Shown: one piece after another, positions 16,247 through 25,094 of the stretch
How positions within the stretch are numbered: position 1 is the first letter of the stretch
How the letters are laid out: the number at the start of each line of letters is the position of its first letter
Source of the DNA: JARRNJ01 sp037385045
Lineage (GTDB): Bacteria; Pseudomonadota; Gammaproteobacteria; JASBUN01
Assembly (NCBI GenBank): GCA_037385045.1
Contig: JARRNJ010000025.1
Span: forward strand, 5,194-69,193
Length of the DNA: 64,000 bases
Reading direction: 5' to 3'
Notes under the pieces: generated by a model
What the model was told of the DNA's origin: nothing
Database searches by the model: none
Seen by the model: the letters and a program-made list of their open reading frames with translations, nothing else
Translations under genes and position numbers: made by a program

Positions 16247-16735
16247 TTATTGATTCATGGTGTCGCCCGCACGAATGATCGCGCCGCCGAGCAACCCGGC
16301 ATCCGTGGAGGTGTGCAGGTTGACCTTGCGCCCGAGATTCGTGGACAGGGCCCGTGCAACCTGGTCGCGCTGCTCGTCGGACACCGGATAGGCGCTGATC
16401 ATTTCCGCGTCGATGGTGCTTTCGGCCTCGGCGCGCAGGACCTCGTACACGGCCGCGATTTCCGGCAGCAATTCAAGGCGGCCGTTTTCGGCCAGCACCC
16501 GTACCAGGTTGGCGCCCTCGATGTCGATGCGGTCGCCGCAGACGTCGATGAACAGCTGCGCCAGTTCCGACTTGGTGAACCGCGCGCTCTCGATCAGCTG
16601 GCGCATGGAGTCATCGGCCGCCACGGCGGCGATGAACTGCAGCGTATCGGTCCAATCGGGCAGCCGGTTGGTTTCAACGGCGCGCTGAAACACCGCCTGG
16701 GCGTAAGGTCGTGCGACTGTCGTTTGCTCGGCCAT
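16247..16735 (-). CDS. atpH: ATP synthase F1 delta subunit, C-terminus missing
   Basis: Delta caps the alpha3beta3 hexamer and binds the peripheral stalk b subunits. The N-terminal domain (MAEQTTVARPYAQAVF, ...FIDVCGDRIDIEG..NLVRVLAENGRL) and most of the C-terminal domain are present, but the protein ends IIRAGDTMNQ. Family members continue after IRAGD with a conserved VIDGSVRGRLxxLAxAL-type tail of some 17-19 residues. The product is therefore 162 aa instead of about 178. The last residues MNQ and the stop may be the original terminus, which would make this an in-frame internal deletion of about 50 nt. The atpA ribosome binding site after the stop is intact. Confidence 0.93.
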   Translation of the reverse strand: MAEQTTVARPYAQAVFQRAVETNRLPDWTDTLQFIAAVAADDSMRQLIESARFTKSELAQLFIDVCGDRIDIEGANLVRVLAENGRLELLPEIAAVYEVLRAEAESTIDAEMISAYPVSDEQRDQVARALSTNLGRKVNLHTSTDAGLLGGAIIRAGDTMNQ

Positions 16736-16745
16736 GGTGCTCCGC

Positions 16746-17216
16746 CTAGATCTGGGCCACCAGCTCGCTGAGCAGGTCGGCGTGCGCCTTGGCGTCGATT
16801 TCGCGCTTCAGCACTTTCTCGGCACCGGCCACCGCAATGGCGGAGACCTGGGCGCGCAGCTGCTCCTTGGCGCGATTGACTTCCTGCTCGATCTCGGCCT
16901 GGGCCGCTGCGACCAGGCGCTCGCCTTCGGACCGCGCTTCGTTCTTGGCTTCCTCGACGATCTCGCCGGCGCGCTTCTGCGCCTGGCTGAGAATATCGGC
17001 CGCCTGCTGCTTGGCCTCGTGCAGCGTTTCCGCCGCGCGTTTCTGCGCCAGCTCCTGATCATGCTGGCCGCGCTCGGCGGCAGCCAGACCGTCGGCAATG
17101 CGCTTGTTGCGCTCGTCCATGATCCCGGTGAGCGGTCGCCAGATGAAACGCATGGTAAACCATACGAACAGGCCGAAAGTGATGATCTGGATGATTAACG
17201 TGGCGGTAATGTTCAC
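16746..17216 (-). CDS. atpF: ATP synthase F0 subunit b
   Basis: 156 aa, the length of E. coli b. One N-terminal membrane helix (ITATLIIQIITFGLFVWFTM) is followed by a long charged coiled coil rich in Ala, Glu, Gln and Lys that forms the peripheral stalk. The GTG start at 17216 gives the canonical MNITATL beginning and has GAGGGGG about 8 nt upstream; a longer in-frame extension is not expected. Confidence 0.96.
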   Translation of the reverse strand: MNITATLIIQIITFGLFVWFTMRFIWRPLTGIMDERNKRIADGLAAAERGQHDQELAQKRAAETLHEAKQQAADILSQAQKRAGEIVEEAKNEARSEGERLVAAAQAEIEQEVNRAKEQLRAQVSAIAVAGAEKVLKREIDAKAHADLLSELVAQI

Positions 17217-17256
17217 GTTAAACCCCCTCTCTGCAAAGTCCGAGTCTGTGGCTGAA

Positions 17257-17541
17257 TCAGCCGCCAACCGCCGCCTGAGCGGCGCTCACGAAGGGGTTGG
17301 CGAAAATGAACCACATCGAGATACCGAGAACGATCATCGGGAAGGCCTCCATCAGGCCGCCGGTGAACAACATCTGGCCCATGAGTTGCGGGCGCATCTC
17401 GGGTTGGCGGGCAATGCCCTCGATGTACTTGGAGCAGATCATGCCCCAACCCAACGCAGAGCCCACACCGGCGGCGGCAAGGATAATGCCGACACCGATC
17501 GCGGTGCTGCTGTAGATGCTAACGATCAGTTCTGGACTCAT
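17257..17541 (-). CDS. atpE: ATP synthase F0 subunit c
   Basis: 94-aa hairpin of two membrane helices that forms the rotor ring. The polar loop ARQPEM and the ion-carrying carboxylate in GGLMEAFPMI (Glu in place of E. coli Asp61) are visible. The first helix has small residues (AAAGVGSALGWG) and no obvious Na+-site glutamine, so proton coupling is the likely mode. Confidence 0.97.
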   Translation of the reverse strand: MSPELIVSIYSSTAIGVGIILAAAGVGSALGWGMICSKYIEGIARQPEMRPQLMGQMLFTGGLMEAFPMIVLGISMWFIFANPFVSAAQAAVGG

Positions 17542-17610
17542 CAGAGTTCTCCTTATCGTTCAAGTATCGATATAAATAGTCAGAGATTGAAATACGGGAA
17601 GGGGCCGCGA

Positions 17611-18447
17611 TCAATGCTCATCCATGTCCATGGACGCCATCGCCAGATAGACGGCCGTCAACAACATAAAGATAAAGGCCTGTATGGTGACGACGAGAAC
17701 ATGGAACACCGACCAGGCGAAGCCCAGCACGATCTGGACCGGGATCATGTACCACGCCATCGACAGCAGCGCGATCAGCACGAACAGCAGCTCACCGGCG
17801 AACATGTTGCCGAACAAACGCAGTGCCAGGCTGATGGGCTTGGCAATCTCTTCGACAAGGGTCATGATGATGTTGACCGGGACCAACCATTTCCCGAACG
17901 GATGGAACAGGAAGGTCTTGATATAGCCCCAAAGCCCCTTGACCTTGATATTGTAATAAATAACCAGCGCGAACACCGACAGGGCGAGGCCAAAGGTCGT
18001 ACCCAGATCGGTGGTGGGAACGACCCGCAGATAGGGAATGCCGATCAGGCCGGCGATGCTCGGCAGCAGGTCAACAGGAATCAGGTCCATGGTGTTCATC
18101 AGGAACACCCAGACGAAGATGGTGAACGCGAGCGGCCCGATCAACGCGTTGGTGCCCGGAAACAGCGGCTTGACCTGTGCATCGACGAACTCGACCACCA
18201 GCTCGAGAAAATTCTGCATACCCTTCGGAGCGTCCGAACTGAGATGGCGGCGGACCCGCAGGCCGGCCCAAATGACCAACGCCATGGTCAACCATCCGAA
18301 GAACACGGTGTCCAGGTTCCATGCGTGGAAGTCCAGCAGGCCATTGGGTTGATGGGTCTGCGGATTGCATCCCGCGCACAGGTTGGTCAGGTGGTGGTGG
18401 ATGTACTCAACGGGAGTCAGCGCTTCATGGGCTCCAGCTTCACTCAC
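17611..18447 (-). CDS. atpB: ATP synthase F0 subunit a
   Basis: 278-aa integral membrane stator protein forming the proton half-channels. Conserved segments include FVWVFLMNTMDLIPVDLLP, the essential arginine in SLALRLFGNMFAGEL, and the C-terminal TIQAFIFMLLTAVYLAMA. It lies upstream of atpE as in other F-ATPase operons and is intact. Confidence 0.97.
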   Translation of the reverse strand: MSEAGAHEALTPVEYIHHHLTNLCAGCNPQTHQPNGLLDFHAWNLDTVFFGWLTMALVIWAGLRVRRHLSSDAPKGMQNFLELVVEFVDAQVKPLFPGTNALIGPLAFTIFVWVFLMNTMDLIPVDLLPSIAGLIGIPYLRVVPTTDLGTTFGLALSVFALVIYYNIKVKGLWGYIKTFLFHPFGKWLVPVNIIMTLVEEIAKPISLALRLFGNMFAGELLFVLIALLSMAWYMIPVQIVLGFAWSVFHVLVVTIQAFIFMLLTAVYLAMASMDMDEH

Positions 18448-18541
18448 GGTACTGTCCTAAGTTCGAATCCTAAGAATTCGTTTAGTACCGTAGCGGGCCG
18501 GGGCGCGCGGCAGGCGGCCGTCGCTGGCTCAAGCCGGCGGG

Positions 18542-18934
18542 CTACGGTGACTGCTGCTGGGCGGCGAAGACGAGGGCAAACTGAGCGGCCGCGAACGCTG
18601 CGATCATGGGTACCGGTTCCAGGCGCAAAACGCCCATGCCCAGTCCGAAGGCTGCGGCCGCGATAATGAATCGTTGCGCCGCGCCCGCATACATGGACGC
18701 GGCGACGCTACTTCCCTCAAGTTCGCCCGCACGCCGAACCCGGCGCGCCAGCAAAAAACTGTTCAACAAGACAATGCCGCCGCCGTAGGCAGCAGCGAGC
18801 GCGGAAGCTTCGCCCCGCCACGCCAGTGCCCCTAGCGCCACAGCTGCGGTCAAAATCAACTGTATAATTATGATGTTACGTAAACCGCTTGGCACGGGTT
18901 GGCGCTCGCTGCGCCTGCCCCATTGCGGACTCAC
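18542..18934 (-). CDS. atpI: ATP synthase-associated subunit I
   Basis: Small membrane protein of the AtpI family, usually first in the F-ATPase operon and implicated in c-ring assembly or Mg2+ supply. Four hydrophobic helices can be seen (IIIIQLILTAAVALGALAW, AAAYGGGIVLLNSFLLARRV, FIIAAAAFGLGMGV, MIAAFAAAQFALVFAA). The GTG at 18934 (130 aa) is chosen because upstream codons overlap the predicted promoter; a second GTG just upstream or one further down is possible. Confidence 0.82.
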   Translation of the reverse strand: MSPQWGRRSERQPVPSGLRNIIIIQLILTAAVALGALAWRGEASALAAAYGGGIVLLNSFLLARRVRRAGELEGSSVAASMYAGAAQRFIIAAAAFGLGMGVLRLEPVPMIAAFAAAQFALVFAAQQQSP

Positions 18935-18979
18935 AAAAACCACCGTGGCAAGGCGACAAATGCTCGTTTTGCGGCGCGC

Positions 18980-19008
18980 AGTATAAATACTCGGGGCAAC
19001 AGCGTCAA
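18980..19008 (-). promoter_or_regulatory. Sigma-70 promoter of the atp operon
   Basis: On the minus strand TTGACG (19003-19008) and TATACT (18980-18985) are separated by exactly 17 bp, an excellent sigma-70 match. It lies about 45 bp upstream of the proposed atpI start and in the gap after parB, so it probably drives atpIBEFHAGDC. Confidence 0.78.
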
Positions 19009-19069
19009 TGATGAAGCGATAAGAAAAGATTATGGGCGGCCTACGTCCCGGCAATAGCCGGACGGCGGC

Positions 19070-19942
19070 TCAGCGGATGTGGGACAGGATGCCTTCCAGC
19101 TCGTCGACGTTGTTGTATTGAATCACCAGCTTGCCTTTGCCGGTGCCGGAGTGCTGGATACGAACGCCGGCACCGAGTTTCTCCGACAGCTCGGTTTGGA
19201 GGTGGCGGATGTCCGGGTCCGCTTCCGGCGGCGGCTTTTTAGCCGGCTCCGGCTGCTGCAGGCGCTTGACCAGCTGCTCGGTCTCGCGCACCGACAGTCC
19301 CTTGTCGGCCACCCGCCGCGCGGCCTCGCTCTGGCCCGGCCCTTTCAAGGCCAGCAGGGCACGGGCGTGCCCCATCTCCAGGGTCCCCTCCTCGACCAGT
19401 GCTTTCACCTCCGGGCTCAACTCCAGCAGCCGCAGCAGGTTGGTGACGCCGGTGCGGGAGCGGCCCACCGCTTCGGCCGCCTGCTGGTGGGTCATCTCGA
19501 ACTCGTCGATCAGGCGCTGCAGGGCGCGCGCCTCTTCCATGGGATTGAGGTTCTCGCGCTGGATATTCTCGATCAGGGCCATGGCAATGGCGGCCCGATC
19601 CGGGACGTCACGCACCACCGCCGGGATCTCCTGCAGGCCGGCGAGCTGGGCGGCGCGCCAGCGGCGTTCGCCGGCGATGATTTCGTATTTGTTGTCGCCG
19701 ATGGGGCGCACGACGATGGGCTGCACCACGCCCTGGGCGCGAATCGAGTCGGCCAGCTCGTTGAGGGATTCCGGATGCATATCCAGGCGCGGCTGATAAC
19801 GCCCGCGCTGAATCAGGTCAACGGGCAGTTCCCGCAGCGCGCCTTCCGGGGCACTTGCCTTGCCGGGGGCGGCGGCCGGGACCGCGGCGCCGCCAAGCAG
19901 CGCATCCAGCCCCCGGCCCAGTCCTCGTTTTTTCGTAGCCAT
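19070..19942 (-). CDS. parB: Chromosome partitioning protein ParB (CTPase, parS-binding)
   Basis: 290 aa. It binds parS sites, spreads as a CTP-dependent clamp and works with ParA to segregate origins. Visible are the RGLGRGLDALLGG N-terminus that contacts ParA, the GERRWRAAQLAGL and ENIQRENLNPMEEA CTP-binding motifs, a helix-turn-helix (MTHQQAAEAVGRSRTGVTNLLRLL), and a C-terminal dimerisation domain. Candidate target sites lie in recF, about 11-12 kb away. It follows parA on the same strand. Confidence 0.97.
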   Translation of the reverse strand: MATKKRGLGRGLDALLGGAAVPAAAPGKASAPEGALRELPVDLIQRGRYQPRLDMHPESLNELADSIRAQGVVQPIVVRPIGDNKYEIIAGERRWRAAQLAGLQEIPAVVRDVPDRAAIAMALIENIQRENLNPMEEARALQRLIDEFEMTHQQAAEAVGRSRTGVTNLLRLLELSPEVKALVEEGTLEMGHARALLALKGPGQSEAARRVADKGLSVRETEQLVKRLQQPEPAKKPPPEADPDIRHLQTELSEKLGAGVRIQHSGTGKGKLVIQYNNVDELEGILSHIR

Positions 19943-20067
19943 CAGCGCAGAACCTGTTCTCGTCGCGGCTCGCGTCGCTCAGCGCCGGACGCGCAGCCGC
20001 TCCATTGGAAAAAAGTCATTATACATGCCATGCAGGCATCACGGGTTGCGCTGGCGCAATAGGCTCG

Positions 20068-20865
20068 TCAAGCGGTCGCCTGCACCGGATCGCCGTGGCG
20101 TTTGTCCTCCCGGCGCAGGATCTCCCCGGCCAGGGCCAGGTAGGACAATGCCCCGCGGGAGGTCTTATCGTACAGCAGAACCGGGACGCCGTGGCTGGGC
20201 GCCTCCGCCAAGCGCACGTTGCGCGGAATCAGCGTCCGGTAGACCTTGTCGCCGAAATGCAGGATCAGCTGGGCCGACACCTGGTTGGCAAGATTGTTGC
20301 GCGGATCGAACATGGTGCGCAGCAGACCTTCCAGGGCCAGCTTCTCATTGATCGAAACGCGGATCTGCTCGATGGTGTCGAGCAGCGCCGACAGCCCTTC
20401 CAGCGCATAGTATTCGCATTGCATCGGAATCAATACGCCCTCGGCGGCGACCAGGGCGTTGATGGTAAGCATGTTGAGGGCGGGCGGGCAGTCGATCAAC
20501 ACATAATCGTAGTGCGGTGCCACCGGCTCGAGCGCCTGGCGCAGGCGCCGCTCGCGGCCCTCCTGCTGCATCAGCTGCACTTCGGCGGCGGTCAGGTCGG
20601 CGTTTCCCGGCAGCAGATCGAAGCCGGCGCTGTCGATGCGCAGCATGGCATCGGCCACCGTGGCTTCGCCCAGCAGCACGTCGCAGCCCGACAGTTCGAG
20701 CTCGTTCTTGGCCACGCCGCAGCCCATGGTGGCGTTGCCCTGGGGATCCAGATCCACCAGCAGCACGCGGCGCTTGGTCGCCGCCAGGGAAGCGGCCAGA
20801 TTCACGGAGGTCGTGGTCTTCCCCACTCCTCCTTTCTGGTTGGCGACGGCGATTATCCTGCCCAT
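20068..20865 (-). CDS. parA: Chromosome partitioning ATPase ParA (Soj)
   Basis: 265 aa, a deviant-Walker P-loop ATPase that binds DNA non-specifically when ATP-bound and pulls ParB-parS complexes. The motif KGGVGKTTTSVNLAASLA contains the signature lysine; DLDPQGNAT and IDCPPALNMLTINAL follow. It lies between rsmG and parB, the standard gidB-parA-parB order. Confidence 0.97.
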   Translation of the reverse strand: MGRIIAVANQKGGVGKTTTSVNLAASLAATKRRVLLVDLDPQGNATMGCGVAKNELELSGCDVLLGEATVADAMLRIDSAGFDLLPGNADLTAAEVQLMQQEGRERRLRQALEPVAPHYDYVLIDCPPALNMLTINALVAAEGVLIPMQCEYYALEGLSALLDTIEQIRVSINEKLALEGLLRTMFDPRNNLANQVSAQLILHFGDKVYRTLIPRNVRLAEAPSHGVPVLLYDKTSRGALSYLALAGEILRREDKRHGDPVQATA

Positions 20866-20948
20866 GGTACGCGTCTCATAAATTCCTGCCGGGCCGGCCC
20901 CTAGGACCTTACCTTATTTAGAAGGCCGGCTCTACAGCGCCGGACCAC

Positions 20949-21593
20949 TCAGCAGCCGGCGCAGCGGTCAATTATCACCAAATGCCGTTCCGCGTCCAAG
21001 CCGGGAACACGCAGCCGCACGACCGACAGCAGCCGGAACCCGGCCGGCAACTCGTCGAGCTCGGCGTGCGGGTGCTGTCCCTTCATGGCCAGCACCCGGC
21101 CGCCGCGGGCGCACAGGTGTCCGCTGAGCGCCAGCATCTGAGCGACCGTGGCAAAGGCCCGGCAGATCACCGTATCGAACTCCTGCTCCGGCCGGTAGTC
21201 CTCGACCCGGGCGCGGACCACCGTCACATTGGGGATGGCCAGCTCGGCGACCGCCTGGGTGAGGAAGCGGCACTTCTTGGCGTTCCCGTCCAAGAGCACA
21301 AAACGACGTTCGGGGCTGGCCAGCGCCAGGGGCAGGCCGGGCAACCCGGCGCCGGTGCCTACATCGGCGACAGTGGCCCCGTGCAGGTGCGGCAGCACCG
21401 CCAGGGAGTCGAGCAGATGGCGGGTAACCATCGCTTGCGGCTCGCGCACCGCGGTCAGATTGTAGGCGCGGTTCCACTTGCCCAGGAGGGCTACGTAGGC
21501 CAACAGCCGCTCGGCTGCAGCGTCGGGCAGAGACAGGCCGAGGGTTTCGAGGCCCCGCCGCAGCAGGGCCTCGAGATCGGTGGCAGTGCTCAC
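20949..21593 (-). CDS. rsmG: 16S rRNA (guanine-527-N7)-methyltransferase
   Basis: 214-aa SAM-dependent methyltransferase (GidB) that modifies G527 of 16S rRNA. It has the family core KWNRAYNLTAVREP, HLLDSLAVLPHL and the SAM loop ADVGTGAGLPGLPLAL. The start is a GTG in the usual position (MSTATDLEALL). It stands between mnmG and parA as in most gammaproteobacteria. Confidence 0.97.
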   Translation of the reverse strand: MSTATDLEALLRRGLETLGLSLPDAAAERLLAYVALLGKWNRAYNLTAVREPQAMVTRHLLDSLAVLPHLHGATVADVGTGAGLPGLPLALASPERRFVLLDGNAKKCRFLTQAVAELAIPNVTVVRARVEDYRPEQEFDTVICRAFATVAQMLALSGHLCARGGRVLAMKGQHPHAELDELPAGFRLLSVVRLRVPGLDAERHLVIIDRCAGC

Positions 21594-21705
21594 CTTGGCC
21601 TCCCGGATCGGGCTTTATTAGGGTCGCCTTGGAAAATCATGTCAGCATGATCCAGAAGTGGCGCGCCGCGCGCCAAGCCGCCGGGGACGGCCGGCAGCCA
21701 TGCCT

Positions 21706-23589
21706 TCAGGCGGAACGGCGCTGCTGTTTCTTGAGGTGTACCAGCAGCAGCGACACCGCCGCCGGCGTCACGCCGGGAATGCGCGCCGCTTGGCCCAGGG
21801 TCCGTGGGCGCTGGCTGGCGAGCGTTTGCCGCACCTCGCTGGATAAGCCGCGCACCTGATCGTAGTCGATGGCGTCGGGCAGCGGCAGCGCGTCGTTGCG
21901 TTGCTGGCGGGCAATGTCGTCGCGCTGGCGGGCAATATAGCCGGCATATTTGGCCTGCACTTCCACCTGCTCCGCCACTTTGGGATCGGCGACCGGCTCG
22001 CCGGCGCCCGGCAGCGACAACACGGCCTCGTAAGTGACCCCCGGCCGGCGCAGCAACTCCAGCAAGCGTACCTCCTTGGCCAGCGGCTGTCCGAGCACCG
22101 CTTCCGCCGCCGCGGCCGTCTCCGGCCCCGGCCGCAGCCAGGTGTCATGCAGGCGCCGGCGCTCGCGCTCGACCGCCTCGCGCTTGCTGCTGAAGGCCTG
22201 CCAGCGGTGGTCGTCCACGAGGCCGAGGTCGCGGCCGATCTCGGTCAGCCGCAGGTCGGCGTTGTCCTCGCGCAGCAGCAGCCGGTATTCGGCGCGGCTG
22301 GTGAACATGCGGTAGGGCTCAGTGGTGCCGCGGGTGATGAGGTCGTCGATCAGCACACCCAGGTAGGCCTGGTCGCGGCGCGGGCTCCAGGGCTCCTGCT
22401 CACGGACGCAGCGCGCGGCGTTGAGACCGGCGATCAGCCCCTGGGCGGCGGCTTCCTCGTAGCCGGTGGTGCCGTTGATCTGCCCGGCGAAGAACAGGCC
22501 CCCGATGAAGCGGGTTTCCAAAGACGGCCGCAGATCCCGGGGATCGAAAAAGTCGTATTCGATGGCGTAGCCGGGACGGGTGATGTGAGCGTGCTCGAAA
22601 CCGCGGATAGAGCGCACCAAGGCCAACTGCACGTCGAAGGGCAGGCTGGTGGAGATGCCGTTGGGGTACACCTCGGTGGTGTTCAAACCCTCGGGTTCGA
22701 CGAAAATCTGATGGGCGTTCTTGTCGGCGAAGCGCACGATCTTGTCCTCGATCGAGGGACAATAGCGTGGCCCCACGCCTTCGATCACCCCGGCATACAT
22801 GGGGGAGCGGTCGAGACCGGCGCGGATCAGGTCGTGGGTGCGCTCGTTGGTGTAAGTGATGTGGCAGCTCACCTGGCGTGGATGTTCAGCGCGGCTGCCG
22901 AGGTAGGAAAACACCGGCACCGGGTCGTCGCCCGGCTGCTCGTCGAGCCGCGCATAGTCGATGCTGTTGCCGTCGATGCGCGGCGGCGTGCCGGTCTTCA
23001 GGCGCGCGGTCCGGAACGGCAGCTCGCGCAGCCGTGCGGCCAGGGCATTGGCCGGCGGGTCGCCGGCGCGCCCGCCCTGGTAATTGGCCATGCCGATGTG
23101 AATGCGGCCGCCGAGAAAAGTGCCGACCGTGAGCACCACCGCCCGGGCACGGAATTTCAGCCCCATCTGGGTCACCACCCCCGCGACCCGCTCGCCGTCC
23201 ATGAGCAGGTCGTCGACGGCCTGCTGGAACAGGGTCAGATTGGGTTGCCGCTCCAGCGCGCGGCGCACTGCCTGTTTGTACAGCAGCCGGTCGGCCTGGG
23301 CGCGGGTGGCGCGTACCGCCGGGCCCTTGCGCGCGTTGAGGGTGCGGAACTGGATTCCGGCGCAATCCGCGGCGTGGGCCATGAGTCCGCCAAGCGCGTC
23401 GATCTCTTTCACCAGATGGCTCTTGCCGATGCCGCCGACGGCGGGATTGCAGCTCATCTGCCCCAGGGTCTCGATGTTGTGGGTGAGCAGCAGCGTGCGC
23501 GCGCCGGTGCGGGCGCCCGCCAGGGCCGCCTCGGTGCCGGCGTGGCCGCCGCCGACCACGATTACGTCGAAATCATCCTGGTAAAACAT
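21706..23589 (-). CDS. mnmG: tRNA uridine-34 carboxymethylaminomethyl-modifying FAD enzyme MnmG
   Basis: 627-aa FAD/NADH protein (GidA) that with MnmE installs cmnm5 on the wobble uridine of tRNAs. The start is set at the ATG giving MFYQDDFDVIVVGGGHAGTEAALA, with the dinucleotide-binding GGGHAG; an in-frame upstream extension overlaps mnmE and is not supported. SCNPAVGGIGKSHLVKEIDALGG, KTGTPPRID and the C-terminal helical MnmE/tRNA-binding region (GVTPAAVSLLLVHLKK) are intact. Confidence 0.97.
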   Translation of the reverse strand: MFYQDDFDVIVVGGGHAGTEAALAGARTGARTLLLTHNIETLGQMSCNPAVGGIGKSHLVKEIDALGGLMAHAADCAGIQFRTLNARKGPAVRATRAQADRLLYKQAVRRALERQPNLTLFQQAVDDLLMDGERVAGVVTQMGLKFRARAVVLTVGTFLGGRIHIGMANYQGGRAGDPPANALAARLRELPFRTARLKTGTPPRIDGNSIDYARLDEQPGDDPVPVFSYLGSRAEHPRQVSCHITYTNERTHDLIRAGLDRSPMYAGVIEGVGPRYCPSIEDKIVRFADKNAHQIFVEPEGLNTTEVYPNGISTSLPFDVQLALVRSIRGFEHAHITRPGYAIEYDFFDPRDLRPSLETRFIGGLFFAGQINGTTGYEEAAAQGLIAGLNAARCVREQEPWSPRRDQAYLGVLIDDLITRGTTEPYRMFTSRAEYRLLLREDNADLRLTEIGRDLGLVDDHRWQAFSSKREAVERERRRLHDTWLRPGPETAAAAEAVLGQPLAKEVRLLELLRRPGVTYEAVLSLPGAGEPVADPKVAEQVEVQAKYAGYIARQRDDIARQQRNDALPLPDAIDYDQVRGLSSEVRQTLASQRPRTLGQAARIPGVTPAAVSLLLVHLKKQQRRSA

Positions 23590-23710
23590 AAAGGACCACC
23601 CGGGTGGCAGGTTGCAAGGGCCGAGGGCGCCAAGTTTACGCGATTTCGCCTGCTGGATCAGCCGCGCGCCGGTGCAGGCGGCGCCTGCGGGCAGCTGGCA
23701 GGGAAAGCGT

Positions 23711-25066
23711 CTACTTGCCGATGCAGAACGTCGCGAAAATGCGGCCGAGCAGATCGTCGCTGGTGAATTCGCCGGTGATCTCGCCGAGCGCCAGCTGCGC
23801 CTGGCGCAGGTCTTCGGCGGCCAGCTCCCCGGCGCCGTGATCCAACAACTGGGCGGCGGCTTGTTCCAGGAGGGCATGGGCGCGCTGGAGCGCGTCGAGG
23901 TGGCGGCGGCGGGCGAGGAACTCCCCTTCGCCGCCGTCGGCGTATCCCATGCGTGCCTTCAACAGGGCGCGCAAGGGCTGCAAACCGGTGCCGGTGCGGG
24001 CCGAGATCCGCACCTCCTGGCCATGTTCCCCGTCGCCGGCGCCGGCGGCCCGGCCGGAGAGATCAATTTTGTTGCGAACCAGCAGGCGCGGCGGTCCGGG
24101 CGGCAGGCGTTCGAGGATCGTAAGGTCTTCGCGAGTAATGCCGGCGCTGTCGTCGATCACCAGCAGGATTTCATCGGCCGCCGCCGCTGCTTCCCAGGCC
24201 CGGTCGACGCCGATGCGTTCGACTACGTCGTTGGTGGCGCGCAGCCCGGCGGTGTCCACCACGTGCACCGGAAGACCGTCAAGGCTGATATGTTCGCGCA
24301 ACAGGTCGCGGGTGGTGCCCGGGACGTCGGTGACGATGGCCGAGTCGAAGCCGGCCAGGGCGTTGAGCAGGCTGGACTTGCCGACGTTGGGACGCCCGGC
24401 GATGACCAGCGTCATTCCGTCGCGCAGCAGCCGCCCCTGGTTTGCGGCGGCCTGGAGGCGGGCCGAATCTTCCTGCAGCGCCGCCAGTCTTTGGCGCAGG
24501 GAGGAATCGGCAAGCAGGTCGAGCTCCTCGTCGGGAAAATCGATCGCCGCCTCGATGTGGGTACGCAATGCGATCAGCCCTTCGACCAGAACGTGGACGC
24601 GCCGGGAGAATTCGCCCTGCAGGGAGCGCAGGGCAGCGCGCGCGGCGAGCTCGGTGCCGCTGTCGATAAGGTCGGCCACCGCCTCGGCTTGGGCGAGGTC
24701 GAGTTTGTCGTTGAGGAACGCCCGCTCGGAAAATTCGCCGGGCCGCGCGAGGCGCGCGCCGAGGCCGGTGCACCGGCGGACGACGAGATCGAGCACCACC
24801 GGCCCGCCGTGGCCGTGGAGCTCGAGCACGTCCTCGCCGGTGAAGGAATGGGGTGCCGGAAAGTATAACGCCAGACCATCGTCGATGGCCGTGCCGTCGG
24901 CGTCGCGGAAAACGGCGTGAGTGGCGCGCCGCGGTTCGGGGGTGCGCTCCAGCAGGGCCGCCGCCACCGTTCGGCACAGCGGCCCGGACAGGCGCACGAT
25001 GCCGATGCCGCCCCGGCCCGGCGGCGTGGCGACCGCAACGATGGTATCGAGCGGTGGCTGGCTCAT
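23711..25066 (-). CDS. mnmE: tRNA modification GTPase MnmE
   Basis: 451 aa. An N-terminal folate-binding domain (DTIVAVATPPGRGGIGIVRLSG) and a helical domain flank an inserted G domain with G1 GRPNVGKSS, G3-region DVPGTTRD and G4 NKID. The protein ends in the invariant FCIGK with the functional cysteine. It works as a complex with MnmG, encoded next to it. Confidence 0.98.
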   Translation of the reverse strand: MSQPPLDTIVAVATPPGRGGIGIVRLSGPLCRTVAAALLERTPEPRRATHAVFRDADGTAIDDGLALYFPAPHSFTGEDVLELHGHGGPVVLDLVVRRCTGLGARLARPGEFSERAFLNDKLDLAQAEAVADLIDSGTELAARAALRSLQGEFSRRVHVLVEGLIALRTHIEAAIDFPDEELDLLADSSLRQRLAALQEDSARLQAAANQGRLLRDGMTLVIAGRPNVGKSSLLNALAGFDSAIVTDVPGTTRDLLREHISLDGLPVHVVDTAGLRATNDVVERIGVDRAWEAAAAADEILLVIDDSAGITREDLTILERLPPGPPRLLVRNKIDLSGRAAGAGDGEHGQEVRISARTGTGLQPLRALLKARMGYADGGEGEFLARRRHLDALQRAHALLEQAAAQLLDHGAGELAAEDLRQAQLALGEITGEFTSDDLLGRIFATFCIGK

Positions 25067-25094
25067 GGATGGCGCCCTGGCGGGGCGGGACCGC

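Noticed and set aside
14068..16278. Very long plus-strand open frame (over 700 codons) opposite atpA/atpG
   Set aside because: It is the antisense shadow of high-GC, strongly conserved atpA and atpG; its translation is His/Gly/Asp-rich with no domain.
21706..23877. Longer mnmG start about 290 nt upstream
   Set aside because: The extension overlaps the end of mnmE and lacks the MnmG N-terminal FAD motif position; MFYQDDFDVIVVGGG is the family start.
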